Positions 18,449 to 26,883 of a stretch of DNA of 64,000 nt are shown piece after piece. The number at the start of each line of letters is the position of its first letter. Position 1 is the first letter of the stretch. Origin of the DNA: Actinoplanes sp. KI2 (GTDB lineage: Bacteria > Actinomycetota > Actinomycetes > Mycobacteriales > Micromonosporaceae); contig NZ_JAOSZE010000004.1 of NCBI RefSeq assembly GCF_025630775.1, positions 234,779-298,778 of the forward strand, in the 5' to 3' direction. Position numbers and translations under genes: made by a program. Under the pieces are notes generated by a model. That model did no database searches, was not told where the DNA came from, and was given only the letters and a program-made list of their open reading frames with translations.

Positions 18449-18757
18449 TCACTTCTCGATGACCGCGAGGACGTCACGGGCGGAGAGCACCAGGTACTCC
18501 TCGCCGGCGTACTTGACCTCGGTGCCGCCGTACTTCGAGTAGAGAACCGTGTCGCCGACCTTCACGTCGATCGGAACGCGGTTGCCCTTGTCGTCGATAC
18601 GGCCCGGGCCCACAGCGAGGACGGTGCCCTCCTGCGGCTTCTCCTTGGCGGTGTCGGGGATCACGATGCCCGACGCCGTGGTGGTCTCCGCCTCGTTCGC
18701 CTGGACCACGATGCGGTCCTCGAGCGGCTTGATCGCAACCTTGGTCGCGGTAGTCAC
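18449..18757 (-). CDS. groES: Co-chaperonin GroES
   Basis: The heptameric lid of GroEL. I chose GTG at 18757 (102 residues, [18 protein letters not shown]). AGGAGG then stands eight bases upstream, and the product lines up with streptomycete GroES, which begins [15 protein letters not shown]. The ATG six bases further upstream would leave only two bases after AGGAGG. The mobile loop region ([16 protein letters not shown]) and [19 protein letters not shown] are conserved. Confidence 0.96.
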   Translation of the reverse strand: MTTATKVAIKPLEDRIVVQANEAETTTASGIVIPDTAKEKPQEGTVLAVGPGRIDDKGNRVPIDVKVGDTVLYSKYGGTEVKYAGEEYLVLSARDVLAVIEK

Positions 18758-18888
18758 GGGCATACCCTCCTGGGTACAGGTTTCGCCGGCCAAGGAAATG
18801 GCCGGTCATGCCTCATGCCACCGGGCGGGGCCGTCGTCGCGGGTGCCGGTCCGCCTGGTGCCTAACCGTCCGCCCGTCGGGTGAACGG

Positions 18889-18915
18889 CTGGCACCCTCA
18901 TGTTGAGAGTGCTAA
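18889..18915. promoter_or_regulatory. CIRCE operator 1 (HrcA site)
   Basis: CTGGCACCC-N9-GAGTGCTAA, close to the CIRCE consensus TTAGCACTC-N9-GAGTGCTAA. Read from groES the first arm is the perfect TTAGCACTC and the second is degenerate. It lies just downstream of the predicted transcription start. Confidence 0.85.
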
Positions 18916-18920
18916 CCGCG

Positions 18921-18949
18921 AGGTTATGCCGGAACTAGCACTCCGTCAA
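18921..18949 (-). promoter_or_regulatory. groES-groEL promoter
   Basis: On the minus strand TTGACG (18944-18949), a 17-base spacer and TAACCT (18921-18926). The -35 box lies in the spacer of CIRCE 2 and the -10 box is just upstream of CIRCE 1, so HrcA bound at either operator would block the polymerase. Confidence 0.8.
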
Positions 18950-18961
18950 CCAGAGTGCCAG
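18935..18961. promoter_or_regulatory. CIRCE operator 2 (HrcA site)
   Basis: CTAGCACTC-N9-GAGTGCCAG with the canonical nine-base spacer, 46 bp centre to centre from operator 1. It also lies 28 bases before the start of the divergent methyltransferase gene, so HrcA could affect that gene too. Confidence 0.85.
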
Positions 18962-18988
18962 TGTCGTCACGCCGGGGAGAATGCCTTC

Positions 18989-20161
18989 GTGACCCCCGAG
19001 ACTTTCGCCCTTCTGCGTACGCCCGAAGGGGTGAATGCGCTGGCCGCGGCCGATGAGGTGGCGACCGGAGACCCGCTGGCGGCAGCCTCGGCGCTGCGGT
19101 CCCGCGGCGTCGGCCCGGAGCTGGCGGCGGCCGCGCTGACGCAGGTCGATCTGCGCCGCCGCGCGGCCTCGAAGTTCGGCCCGGCAGCCGAACGGATGTT
19201 CTTCACCCGGGCCGGGCTCGAGCAGGCGACGCGAGCGGTGGTGGCCGAGCGCCGCGCGGCGCGACTCGCGGCCGCCGGGGTCAAGACCTTGGCCGATCTG
19301 GGATGCGGGCTGGGCTCCGATGCCCTGGCGGCGGCTTCCCGCGGCATTTTCGTGTACGCCGTAGAGGCCGACCCGGTGACCGCAGTGATGGCCGCCGCGA
19401 ACGCCACTGCGCTGGGCCTCGGTGAACTGATCAAGGTCGACTGTGCGGACGCCCGGGCGATCCCGATCGAGGGCTACGACGCGGTCTTCGCCGATCCGGC
19501 TCGCCGCCGGGCCGGGCGCGGCCGGGTGTTCGACCCGAAGTCGTACTCGCCGCCCTGGGATTTCGTGGCCGGCCTGGCCGAGCGGGTGCCGCGCACCGTG
19601 CTCAAGCTCGCCCCCGGTGTCGATCACGAGCTGCTGCCGCCGGGCGCCGAGGGGGAGTGGGTGAGCGTGGACGGCGATCTGGTCGAGGCGGCCTTCTGGT
19701 GTGGACCGCTGGCGACCGTCCCGCGGCGGGCCACGCTGCTCCCCGGTGGACACGAGCTGACCGGGAGCGGGGTCGAGGCGGCGCCGGTCGGCCCGGTCGG
19801 TGCGTACCTCTTCGATCCGGATCCGGCCGTCGTTCGCTCGCATCTGGTCGCCGAGTTCGCGGCGGCGGTCGGCGGCCGCCTGGCCGACCCGGCGATCGCC
19901 TACGTTTACGCCGACGACCCGGTCGACACGCCCTTCGGACGCCGCCTGGAGATAACCGATGTGCTGCCGTTCTCGCTGAAGCGGCTGCGTGCCCTGCTCC
20001 GCGAGCGCGGCGTCGGCCGCCTCGAGATCCGCAAGCGCGGCTCCGCGCTCGAGCCTGATCAGCTTCGCCGTGACCTGCGGCTCTCCGGCTCCGAGGCGGC
20101 GTCGCTCGTGCTCACCCGGGTGGCCGGCGCACCGACCGCGCTGCTCTGCCGGCCGGTGTAG
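18989..20161 (+). CDS. Class I SAM-dependent methyltransferase with C-terminal THUMP-like domain
   Basis: 390 residues from GTG 18989, which has GGGAGA eight bases upstream. LADLGCGLGSDALAAA is the SAM-binding motif I, and YAVEADPVTAVMAAANA motif II. CADARAIPIEGYDAVFADPARR is the active-site region with DPARR in the position of the usual DPP(Y/F). The C-terminal 90 residues (RRLEITDVLPFSLKRLRALLRERG and IRKRGSALEP parts) match the THUMP-like domain of this actinobacterial family. Probable RNA methyltransferase; the target is unknown. Confidence 0.88.
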   Translation: MTPETFALLRTPEGVNALAAADEVATGDPLAAASALRSRGVGPELAAAALTQVDLRRRAASKFGPAAERMFFTRAGLEQATRAVVAERRAARLAAAGVKTLADLGCGLGSDALAAASRGIFVYAVEADPVTAVMAAANATALGLGELIKVDCADARAIPIEGYDAVFADPARRRAGRGRVFDPKSYSPPWDFVAGLAERVPRTVLKLAPGVDHELLPPGAEGEWVSVDGDLVEAAFWCGPLATVPRRATLLPGGHELTGSGVEAAPVGPVGAYLFDPDPAVVRSHLVAEFAAAVGGRLADPAIAYVYADDPVDTPFGRRLEITDVLPFSLKRLRALLRERGVGRLEIRKRGSALEPDQLRRDLRLSGSEAASLVLTRVAGAPTALLCRPV

Positions 20162-20232
20162 GCGCGCGCCGGGGCAGGCGCAGGTGCGCAAACGGGCAGT
20201 TATCACCCGGTTCACGAGATCGTCTCCGGCGG

Positions 20233-20238
20233 TAGCTT
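20233..20238 (+). promoter_or_regulatory. Candidate leaderless -10 box of ybaK
   Basis: TAGCTT with six bases to the ATG; no Shine-Dalgarno sequence. Confidence 0.4.
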
Positions 20239-20244
20239 GCTGAC

Positions 20245-20730
20245 ATGGCGAAGAAGCCCGCGGCCGGGACTCCGGCGACCGCCGTCCTGACCCAGGAGCG
20301 CGTCGAGCACACCCTGCACCCGTACGACGTCTCCCCGGACGCGCCGAACTACGGCGCGCTCGTGGCGCAGGCGCTGGGGATCGAGCCGGCCCGGGTCTTC
20401 AAGACGCTGATCGCCGAGGTGGACAGCCGGTTGGTCGTCGCGGTGGTGCCGGTGACCGGCGACCTCGACCTCAAGGCCCTCGCGGGCGCGGCCGGCGGCA
20501 AGCGGGCCACCCTGGCCGACCGGGCCGCGGCCGAGCGGAGCAGCGGTTACGTCCGTGGCGGGATCAGCCCGCTGGGGCAGCGCAGGCGCCTGCCGACGGT
20601 GGTCGACGCGTCCGCGCTGGACCTCGACCGGATGTACGTGTCGGCGGGCCGCCGAGGCCTTCAGGTGGCGCTCGCGCCTGCCGATCTGATTCGGCTGACC
20701 GATGCCGTTACCGCTGCTATCCGGACATAA
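20245..20730 (+). CDS. ybaK: Cys-tRNA(Pro)/Cys-tRNA(Cys) deacylase YbaK/EbsC
   Basis: 161-residue trans-editing enzyme that removes mischarged amino acids from tRNA, classically Cys from tRNA-Pro. ARVFKTLIAEVDSRLVVAVVPV contains the conserved catalytic lysine. KRATLADRAAAERSSGYVRGGISPLG, across its parts, holds the GYxxGGxxP(I/L)G signature. VVDASALDLDRMYVSAGRRGLQVAL forms the C-terminal half. The ATG is the first in frame. Confidence 0.95.
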   Translation: MAKKPAAGTPATAVLTQERVEHTLHPYDVSPDAPNYGALVAQALGIEPARVFKTLIAEVDSRLVVAVVPVTGDLDLKALAGAAGGKRATLADRAAAERSSGYVRGGISPLGQRRRLPTVVDASALDLDRMYVSAGRRGLQVALAPADLIRLTDAVTAAIRT

Positions 20731-20780
20731 GATCAGAAATTACCGGCGACCGCAGGTCCGTTACGACAACGTGACTGGTC

Positions 20781-20819
20781 GCCCGGGATCTTTCTCCCGA
20801 GAATGGGAGAGATCGGGCG
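20781..20819 (+). terminator. ybaK terminator hairpin
   Basis: GCCCGGGATC and TCTCCC pair with GGGAGA and GATCGGGC around GAGAAT, with a two-base bulge. There is no T-run, as often in high-GC actinobacteria. Confidence 0.6.
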
Positions 20820-20823
20820 TTGA

Positions 20824-20881
20824 GGTGACCTAGCGTCACCATGTGAGGGAGTTGGGTGATCACCCGGTACCGGTACCGGGT
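20824..20881. promoter_or_regulatory. Cluster of three palindromes, candidate operators
   Basis: GGTGAC-N5-GTCACC at 20824-20840, GGGTGATCACCC at 20854-20865, and the overlapping 20-bp perfect palindrome ACCCGGTACCGGTACCGGGT at 20862-20881. Protein binding is inference. Confidence 0.5.
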
Positions 20882-21108
20882 CTTCGGCGACGCCGGAATC
20901 CCTGTATCACTGCCGTGTTGCCGGATTGTTATGCCGGGTTACGAGATCGTGCTGGCCCACGGCTTGTGCGACGGGCCACAACCGGAATACGTTGCCGGGC
21001 ACAACAAACTAGAAACTGATCATTCGGCGTCTCGGGGAGCGACACTCCCGGCAACGCACACCATCGAATCCGATCGAAGGCCCGGATTACCCGAAAGGAA
21101 CCAAAGGA

Positions 21109-22215
21109 ATGCGTAAGGGACTGTTCGCCCTTGCTGCGGTCGGCCTCCTGGCGACCGGCAGCATGGCCGCGTGTGGCAAGAAGGACGACAGCGGCTCCGG
21201 CAGCAACGGCGGAAGCACCGCCAGCGTTGGCAAGGTCGGTGTCATTCTGCCCGACACCAAGAGCTCGGCCCGGTGGGCCACCGCCGACCAGAAGTACCTG
21301 ACCGACGCCTTCAAGGCGGCCGGCGTCCAGGCCGACATCCAGAACGCGCAGGGTGACAAGACCCAGTTCCAGACCATCGCCGACGGCATGATCTCGAGCG
21401 GCGTCAAGGTCCTCATGATCGTCAACCTGGACTCCGGCACCGGCAAGGCCGTGCTGGACAAGGCCAAGGCCGCCGGTATCGCCACGATCGACTACGACCG
21501 TCTCACCCTCAACGGTGGCGCGGACTTCTACGTGTCGTTCGACAACGTGAAGGTCGGCGAGCTGCAGGGCCAGGGTCTGGTCGACTGCCTGAAGGCCAAG
21601 AACTACACCAAGCCGGTCGTCGCCGAGCTCAACGGTTCCCCGACCGACAACAACGCCACCCTGTTCGCCCAGGGCTACGACTCGGTGCTGAACCCGCTGT
21701 ACGCGGACGGTACCCTGACCAAGGGCCCGAACCACCCCGTTCCGGACTGGGACAACGCGCAGGCCGGCACGATCTTCGAGCAGATGCTGACCGAGAACAA
21801 GAACATCAAGGGTGTTCTGGCGGCGAACGACGGCCTCGGCAACGCGGCCATCTCGGTGCTGAAGAAGAACAAGCTCAACGGCCAGGTGCCGGTCACCGGC
21901 CAGGACGCCACCGTCCAGGGCCTGCAGAACATCCTCGCCGGCGACCAGTGCATGACGGTCTACAAGGCGATCAAGCAGGAGGCCGACGCGGCGTCCGCGC
22001 TGGCGATCGCGATCGCGAAGGGCCAGAAGCCGACCACGGCGACCGGCTCGGTCACCGACCCGGAGTCGAAGAAGACGGTTGCCGCCGTGCTGCTGACCCC
22101 GAAGTCGATCACCAAGGCCAACGTCAAGGACGTTGTCGATGACGGGTTCGTCACCAAGGACGAGCTCTGCACCGCCGACTACGCCAAGGCTTGCGCCGCC
22201 GCGGGCATCAGCTGA
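21109..22215 (+). CDS. xylF: Sugar ABC transporter substrate-binding lipoprotein, D-xylose type
   Basis: 368 residues. The N-terminal signal MRKGLFALAAVGLLATG ends in the lipobox SMAAC, so the mature protein is lipid-anchored at the cysteine. After a Ser/Gly/Asn linker comes a periplasmic-binding-protein type I fold. ILPDTKSSARW, ATIDYDRLTLNG and FYVSFDNVKVGELQGQG resemble XylF/ChvE more than RbsB. AAAGGA stands about nine bases before the ATG. First gene of the operon with an ATPase, a permease and a ROK regulator. The ligand is inferred from family resemblance only. Confidence 0.85.
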   Translation: MRKGLFALAAVGLLATGSMAACGKKDDSGSGSNGGSTASVGKVGVILPDTKSSARWATADQKYLTDAFKAAGVQADIQNAQGDKTQFQTIADGMISSGVKVLMIVNLDSGTGKAVLDKAKAAGIATIDYDRLTLNGGADFYVSFDNVKVGELQGQGLVDCLKAKNYTKPVVAELNGSPTDNNATLFAQGYDSVLNPLYADGTLTKGPNHPVPDWDNAQAGTIFEQMLTENKNIKGVLAANDGLGNAAISVLKKNKLNGQVPVTGQDATVQGLQNILAGDQCMTVYKAIKQEADAASALAIAIAKGQKPTTATGSVTDPESKKTVAAVLLTPKSITKANVKDVVDDGFVTKDELCTADYAKACAAAGIS

Positions 22216-22372
22216 CCGGAGTGACGGGCTAGTCCCGAACGGCTGACGACGGCGCCGCTCACCCCTGGGCACTCTGGGGTGGGCGGCGCCGGAGTCGGGT
22301 CGCCCCCCAACCCGATCGCCGTTGGCGGAGCCACGACGACGACACCCGGTCACTAAGCGAAGGAGAACCATC

Positions 22373-23188
22373 GTGGCCGCGACACCCCTCTTGGAGCTCA
22401 GCGGGATCGACAAGAGCTTCGGTCCTGTTCAGGTCCTGCACGACGTCGGCCTGAGCGTCTACCCTGGCGAGGTCACGGCCCTGGTCGGCGACAACGGCGC
22501 CGGCAAGTCGACGCTGGTCAAGTGCGTCAGTGGGATCTACACGATCGACTCGGGCACGATCGCCTTCGAAGGCAACCCGGTGGCGATCCACAGCCCGCGC
22601 GACGCGTCCGCGCTGGGCATCGAGGTCGTGTATCAGGACCTCGCTCTCTGCGACAACCTGGACATCGTCCAGAACATGTTCCTCGGCCGGGAGAAGAAGC
22701 GCGGCATCGTCCTCGACGAGCCGACCATGGAGCAGATGGCCGGTGACACCCTGGCCAGCCTCTCGGTCCGTACGGTGAAGTCGCTCCGGCAGCTCGTGGC
22801 CAGCCTCTCCGGCGGCCAGCGGCAGACCGTGGCGATCGCCAAGGCGGTCCTCTGGAACAGCCGCATCGTGATCCTTGACGAGCCGACCGCCGCGCTCGGC
22901 GTCGCGCAGACCGCCCAGGTACTGGAGCTGGTCCGCCGCCTCGCGGACAACGGCCTCGGGGTCGTGCTGATCTCGCACAACATGAACGACGTCTTTGCGG
23001 TGTCCGACCGGATCGCCGCGCTCTACCTCGGGCGGATGGCCGCCCAGGTCAAGGCCACCGAGGTGACGCACTCCCAGGTCGTCGAGCTGATCACCGCGGG
23101 CCGCAGCGGCAACATCGGGCTGCCGCCCGAGAAGCCATCCGACTTCAACGGCGACGTCGTCGACATCACGCCCGGAGGCGACCTGTGA
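22373..23188 (+). CDS. Sugar ABC transporter ATP-binding protein, single-domain
   Basis: GTG at 22373 follows AAGGAGAA. The 271 residues contain one complete NBD: Walker A GDNGAGKST, Q-loop VYQDLALCD, signature SLSGGQRQ, Walker B VILDEPTAALG, and H-loop SHNM. RbsA/XylG-type sugar ATPases usually have two fused NBDs (~500 residues); this one has one, like FrcA, and must act as a dimer. It overlaps the permease by four bases. Confidence 0.93.
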   Translation: MAATPLLELSGIDKSFGPVQVLHDVGLSVYPGEVTALVGDNGAGKSTLVKCVSGIYTIDSGTIAFEGNPVAIHSPRDASALGIEVVYQDLALCDNLDIVQNMFLGREKKRGIVLDEPTMEQMAGDTLASLSVRTVKSLRQLVASLSGGQRQTVAIAKAVLWNSRIVILDEPTAALGVAQTAQVLELVRRLADNGLGVVLISHNMNDVFAVSDRIAALYLGRMAAQVKATEVTHSQVVELITAGRSGNIGLPPEKPSDFNGDVVDITPGGDL

Positions 23189-24441
23189 GCACAACCACGA
23201 CCACCACGGCCGGCGGCGTCAAGGTCGTCAAGCCGACCGTGTCCAGCTACGTCCACGACTACTTGGGCCGGGTGCGCGGCGGTGACCTCGGCAGCCTGCC
23301 TGCGGTTCTGGGTCTGGTCCTCCTCAGCCTGATCTTCGGCGTCGCGCGCGACACGTTCTTCAGCTCGCTCAACTTCGCGAACATGTTCTCGCAGGGCGCT
23401 CACTACGTCTTCATCGCGATGGGCCTGGTCTTCGTCCTGCTGCTGGGCGAGATCGACCTCTCCGCCGGCTTCGCGTCCGGCGTCTGTGGCGCGATCATGG
23501 CGATCCTGCTGACCACGTACGGCTGGCCGTGGTACGGCGCGATCCCGGCGGCCATGCTCACCGGCATCGTGATCGGCTTCGTGCTCGGCTTCCTGGTGGC
23601 GAAGTTCGGCATCCCGTCGTTCGTGGTCACCCTGGCGGCGTTCCTCGCGTTCCAGGGCATCCTGCTGCTCCTCCTCGGCGGCGGCAAGAACATTTCGGTC
23701 ACCGACCCGTTCGTGCTGAAGCTGGCCAACGGCAACCTCTCGGTGGTCGTCAGCTGGATCGTCACGGCCGTCGCCATCGGTGGCTACGCACTCGCCCAGC
23801 TCAACCAGGTCCGTAGCCGAGCCGCCCGCGGCCTGGTCAACGTCCCGATGGGCATCGTCGCGGCGCGGATCCTCGGGCTCGCCGTCGTGCTGATCGTGGC
23901 GACCTCGCTGCTCACCCAGGAGCGTTCGATCAACCCGGTGCTCACCTCGGTGAAGGGCATCCCGATCGTGGCCCCGATCATCGCTGTCTTCCTGGTGATC
24001 TGGACGTTCGTGCTCGGCCGCACCACCTACGGCCGGCACATCTACGCGGTCGGTGGCAACACCGAGGCGGCCCGCCGGGCCGGTATCCCGGTGGACCGGA
24101 TCCGCATCTCGGTCTTCATCATCTGTTCGTTCATGGCCTCGGTCGGCGGCATCCTCGCGGTCAGCCGCGCCAACTCGGTCGACCCGAACACCGGCGGCAG
24201 CAACGTCCTGCTCTACTCCGTCGGCGCGGCCGTCATCGGCGGCACGAGCCTCTTCGGCGGCAAGGGCAAGGCGATCAACGCGGTCATCGGTGGTGCGGTG
24301 ATCACCGTCATCGACAACGGCATGGGCCTGATGGGCTTCTCGGCGGGCACCAAGTACATGGTGACCGGTCTGATCCTGCTGATCGCCGCGAGCGTCGATG
24401 CCCTGGCACGGCGCAGAGCGGCGGCTACCGGAAACCGATGA
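23185..24441 (+). CDS. xylH: Sugar ABC transporter permease, XylH/RbsC family
   Basis: 418 residues, about ten membrane helices. The start MSTTTTTTAGG is a short Thr-rich cytoplasmic leader. GLVFVLLLGEIDLSAG is the signature of the branched-chain/sugar permease family (IDLS-G), and AVGGNTEAARRAGIPVDRIR is the EAA-like loop contacting the ATPase. GTG overlaps the ATPase stop. Confidence 0.93.
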   Translation: MSTTTTTTAGGVKVVKPTVSSYVHDYLGRVRGGDLGSLPAVLGLVLLSLIFGVARDTFFSSLNFANMFSQGAHYVFIAMGLVFVLLLGEIDLSAGFASGVCGAIMAILLTTYGWPWYGAIPAAMLTGIVIGFVLGFLVAKFGIPSFVVTLAAFLAFQGILLLLLGGGKNISVTDPFVLKLANGNLSVVVSWIVTAVAIGGYALAQLNQVRSRAARGLVNVPMGIVAARILGLAVVLIVATSLLTQERSINPVLTSVKGIPIVAPIIAVFLVIWTFVLGRTTYGRHIYAVGGNTEAARRAGIPVDRIRISVFIICSFMASVGGILAVSRANSVDPNTGGSNVLLYSVGAAVIGGTSLFGGKGKAINAVIGGAVITVIDNGMGLMGFSAGTKYMVTGLILLIAASVDALARRRAAATGNR

Positions 24442-24472
24442 GAGAGATCCTCGGCGCGGGGGCGGCACGCTG

Positions 24473-25657
24473 ATGCGGGCCGGCCCCAGCCAGGAGGAGG
24501 TCCGTCGGCACAATCTCGGGACCCTGCTGCGCTACGTGCACGTGCACGGTGCGACCTCCCGGGCGGAACTCACCAGCCGGCTCGGGCTCAACCGCAGCAC
24601 CATCGGGGCACTTACCGCCGAGCTGACCACGGCAGGGTTGGTCAGCGAGGCGGCGCCTCGAGAAACGAGAGGAGCCGGACGACCCTCGCTGGTCGTCCGG
24701 CCCGAGTCGTCGAAGGTTTACGCGTACGCCCTGAGCATCGAGGTGGACCGGCTGCGCGCGGCGCGGGTCGGGCTCGGCGGTCAGATCCTTGACCGGCGGG
24801 AGACCGACCGGCCGCGCGGCATGCAGGTGCTCGACGCGGTGCAGCCGCTGGCCGGCTTCGTCCGCGAGATGCGCGCCGAGGTGCCGGACGACGCGCGCTA
24901 CGTGGGCACCGGCGTGGCCGTGGCCGGCATGGTCCGCCGGGTCGACGGCATGGTCCGCCTCGCGCCGACGATCGGCTGGGTCGAGGAGCCGGTCGGTGCC
25001 GCGCTGCGCGACGAGCTGGGCGACGCCGGCAAGCTGACCGTCGGCAACCACGCCGACGTGTCGGCGCTGGTCGAGCACAGCCGGGGCGCAGCGGCCGGTT
25101 GCGACAACGTTGTCTATCTATACGGCGACGTCGGCGTGGGCGCCGGCATCATCGCCGACGGCCGCCGGGTGGCCGGCCACGGCGGGTACGGCGGCGAGGT
25201 CGGCCACATGGTGGTCAACCCGTACGGCCGGGAGTGCAGCTGCGGCTCGCGCGGCTGCTGGGAGACCGAGATCGGTGAGTACGCGCTGCTCAAACACGCC
25301 GGCCGCGCCGAGCAGGCGGGCCGCGAGGCGGTGCTCGCGGTGGTCGACGCGGCGACGCGCGGAGACAGCCAGGCCCAGTTCGCGGTGCGCCAGGTCGGCG
25401 AGTGGATCGGCTTCGGCGTCGGCAACCTGGTCAACATCTTCAACCCCGAGGCCGTCATCTTCGGCGGCACGCTCCGGGACGTCTACCTGGTCGCGGCCGC
25501 GCAGATCCGCAGCCGGCTGAACGCGATCGCGCTGCCGGCGTGCCGCGAGCACATCCGGTTGCGTACGCCTGAACTCGGCTACGACGCCGCCCTGATCGGC
25601 GCCGCCGAACTGGCCTTCGAGCACCTCCTGGACGACCCCCTGCTCGGCTCAGGCTGA
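24473..25657 (+). CDS. ROK family transcriptional repressor
   Basis: 394 residues. The N-terminal winged helix (HNLGTLLRYVHVHG, TSRAELTSRLGLNRST) is followed by a ROK sugar-kinase-like domain with YGDVGVGAGIIADGR and the zinc site CSCGSRGCWET. XylR/NagC-type ROK repressors bind a sugar and release DNA. Its place 31 bases after the permease, in the same direction, suggests it controls this operon and itself. ATG at 24473 was chosen because the recognisable wHTH begins soon after; extensions upstream are low-complexity. Confidence 0.9.
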   Translation: MRAGPSQEEVRRHNLGTLLRYVHVHGATSRAELTSRLGLNRSTIGALTAELTTAGLVSEAAPRETRGAGRPSLVVRPESSKVYAYALSIEVDRLRAARVGLGGQILDRRETDRPRGMQVLDAVQPLAGFVREMRAEVPDDARYVGTGVAVAGMVRRVDGMVRLAPTIGWVEEPVGAALRDELGDAGKLTVGNHADVSALVEHSRGAAAGCDNVVYLYGDVGVGAGIIADGRRVAGHGGYGGEVGHMVVNPYGRECSCGSRGCWETEIGEYALLKHAGRAEQAGREAVLAVVDAATRGDSQAQFAVRQVGEWIGFGVGNLVNIFNPEAVIFGGTLRDVYLVAAAQIRSRLNAIALPACREHIRLRTPELGYDAALIGAAELAFEHLLDDPLLGSG

Positions 25658-25968
25658 CGGACATTGCGCCTTGGGTGGTCACTCGGACCAGCTCACTCAT
25701 GGTCTGCGCGCAAACCTTTGAGAGTCGAGATGTGAGGGCGGCCACCCGTTTATCGGTGTTCTACGTCTCTTTTACGTGACCGTGCCCGTCGGGCGCTTCT
25801 CGGTCTTCCCGGACACCCTGCCTGTCGCGGGCAGAAAACCGTTTCTCGGAATGGCTCGCTGCGATCGGTTGACTACATTCTTCGCCGAACGGTGCGCCAA
25901 CCGGACGCCCCCACCGACGTCAAATTTTGCAGACCCGATTCCCCGTTGACCGCTGCTTGGCCGGGCGC

Positions 25969-25997
25969 TGGACAATGGGGCAGGACTTCGGTAGAGT
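25969..25997 (+). promoter_or_regulatory. Sigma-70-type promoter of the secreted protein gene
   Basis: TGGACA (25969-25974), 17-base spacer, TAGAGT (25992-25997). Confidence 0.6.
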
Positions 25998-26007
25998 CCA
26001 CCGCACC

Positions 26008-26030
26008 CATTCCTATCATGCATAGGAATG
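26008..26030. promoter_or_regulatory. Perfect 9-bp inverted repeat, candidate operator
   Basis: CATTCCTAT-N5-ATAGGAATG lies just past the predicted transcription start, an ideal place for a repressor or an mRNA 5' hairpin. Confidence 0.55.
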
Positions 26031-26067
26031 TGTCGATTTTGTTCAGTCCATTCAAGGGGGATCCTGC

Positions 26068-26517
26068 GTGAAGAAACTATTGGCGCGGACCGCTGCCGCG
26101 GTCGTTCTGCTCAGCGGCTTGGTCGGCTTGACTCCGTCGAGCCCGGCGATGGCCAGCACCTGCTCGACGAAGGGCTGCGGCGGGGAGGTCACCAACCACA
26201 GTTCCCGGCTGGTGTATGTTGTCAACTGCTGGCTGAGCAGCAACCCCGGCACCTGGCGTGGGAATATCCCGTCGTGCGCCACGCAGTGGTCTGCCTACGC
26301 GTCAAACGCGTACTTCGCGCTGGGGCACCCGGACACGACGAACAACTACCCCAAGTACTACGACACTGACGCTTTCCGGGTCGACGCCGGCTGTGTGCTC
26401 ACCGAGTCTGACAATGGTGGGGCGAACCAGGTGTACAACAACAAGGGAAATTCAACGCCGCTGTGGGTGAAGATTTCCAACCCCTCCGGCGTGCTTATCT
26501 ACAGCGTCGTTTGCTGA
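26068..26517 (+). CDS. Secreted Cys-rich orphan protein
   Basis: 149 residues from GTG 26068, with AAGGGGG seven bases upstream. A Sec signal peptide (KKLLARTAAAVVLLSGLVGL) ends at AMA-S near residue 30. The mature ~119 residues have six cysteines, enough for three disulfides, and are rich in Asn, Tyr, Ser and Trp. I recognise no family. Codon use is less GC-biased than in neighbours (for example CTATTG and AATTCA), which suggests recent acquisition or relaxed selection. It has its own promoter and operator-like repeat and is followed by a strong terminator. Confidence 0.8.
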   Translation: MKKLLARTAAAVVLLSGLVGLTPSSPAMASTCSTKGCGGEVTNHSSRLVYVVNCWLSSNPGTWRGNIPSCATQWSAYASNAYFALGHPDTTNNYPKYYDTDAFRVDAGCVLTESDNGGANQVYNNKGNSTPLWVKISNPSGVLIYSVVC

Positions 26518-26883
26518 CGTAGCGCGCCGATCGATCACGAGTAACGGCAAAAGGCGCGCTGAGATACTCCGATGATGTCGGCCCAGGCAGATTCGCGCCG
26601 GCGGCGGCCGTTCGTAGTGTCCGACTTTGCCTTTGCTTCGCGCCACGCTTGACCCTTCCGACGTGTTGCGCGTCGCAGCCCCCATGGCCCCAGCCGGCCA
26701 TGGGGGCTGCGTCGTTTTGATCGGAGGTCCTCGCCCCCGATCTCGGCCTTCACGCAGGTCGCCGTCGATGGCAGCGATCCCGTCGGTGGCGGTGCGTGCG
26801 GCCCGAGGGGCCGGACCTCAGGACTTCCTTACAGCCTGATGACGGGAGTCGTCGCCGGGGCGTTCGGGGAGCACGATGAGGGG
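26518..26883. other. Gap between secreted protein and oxidoreductase
   Basis: 366 bases. Apart from the terminator at 26675-26710 nothing is recognised. The oxidoreductase could start as early as ATG 26839. Confidence 0.5.
26675..26710 (+). terminator. Terminator hairpin
   Basis: Perfect 15-bp stem (GCAGCCCCCATGGCC and complement), six-base loop, then GTCGTTTTG. Confidence 0.75.

Larger units (their letters stand above)
20731..21108. other. Regulatory gap upstream of the sugar ABC operon
   Basis: 378 bases with no convincing gene. It holds a hairpin that can end ybaK (20781-20819), then a cluster of palindromes (20824-20881), and two LacI-like inverted repeats nearer the operon: TTGTG-N8-CACAA at 20964-20981 and GTTG-N7-CAAC at 20991-21005. 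These are candidate operators for the ROK repressor encoded at the end of the operon. Confidence 0.6.
25658..26067. other. 410-base gap before the secreted Cys-rich protein
   Basis: No gene is supported. The stretch is visibly less GC-rich than its surroundings. It carries the promoter at 25969-25997 and the inverted repeat at 26008-26030. Confidence 0.6.

Noticed and set aside
20856..21116. 86-residue frame upstream of the sugar-binding protein
   Set aside because: It covers the palindromes and the ribosome-binding site of the next gene, has no Shine-Dalgarno of its own, and shows no coding bias.
26452..26753. Short minus-strand frames after the secreted protein gene
   Set aside because: They overlap one another, run across the terminator hairpin, and no motif is visible.
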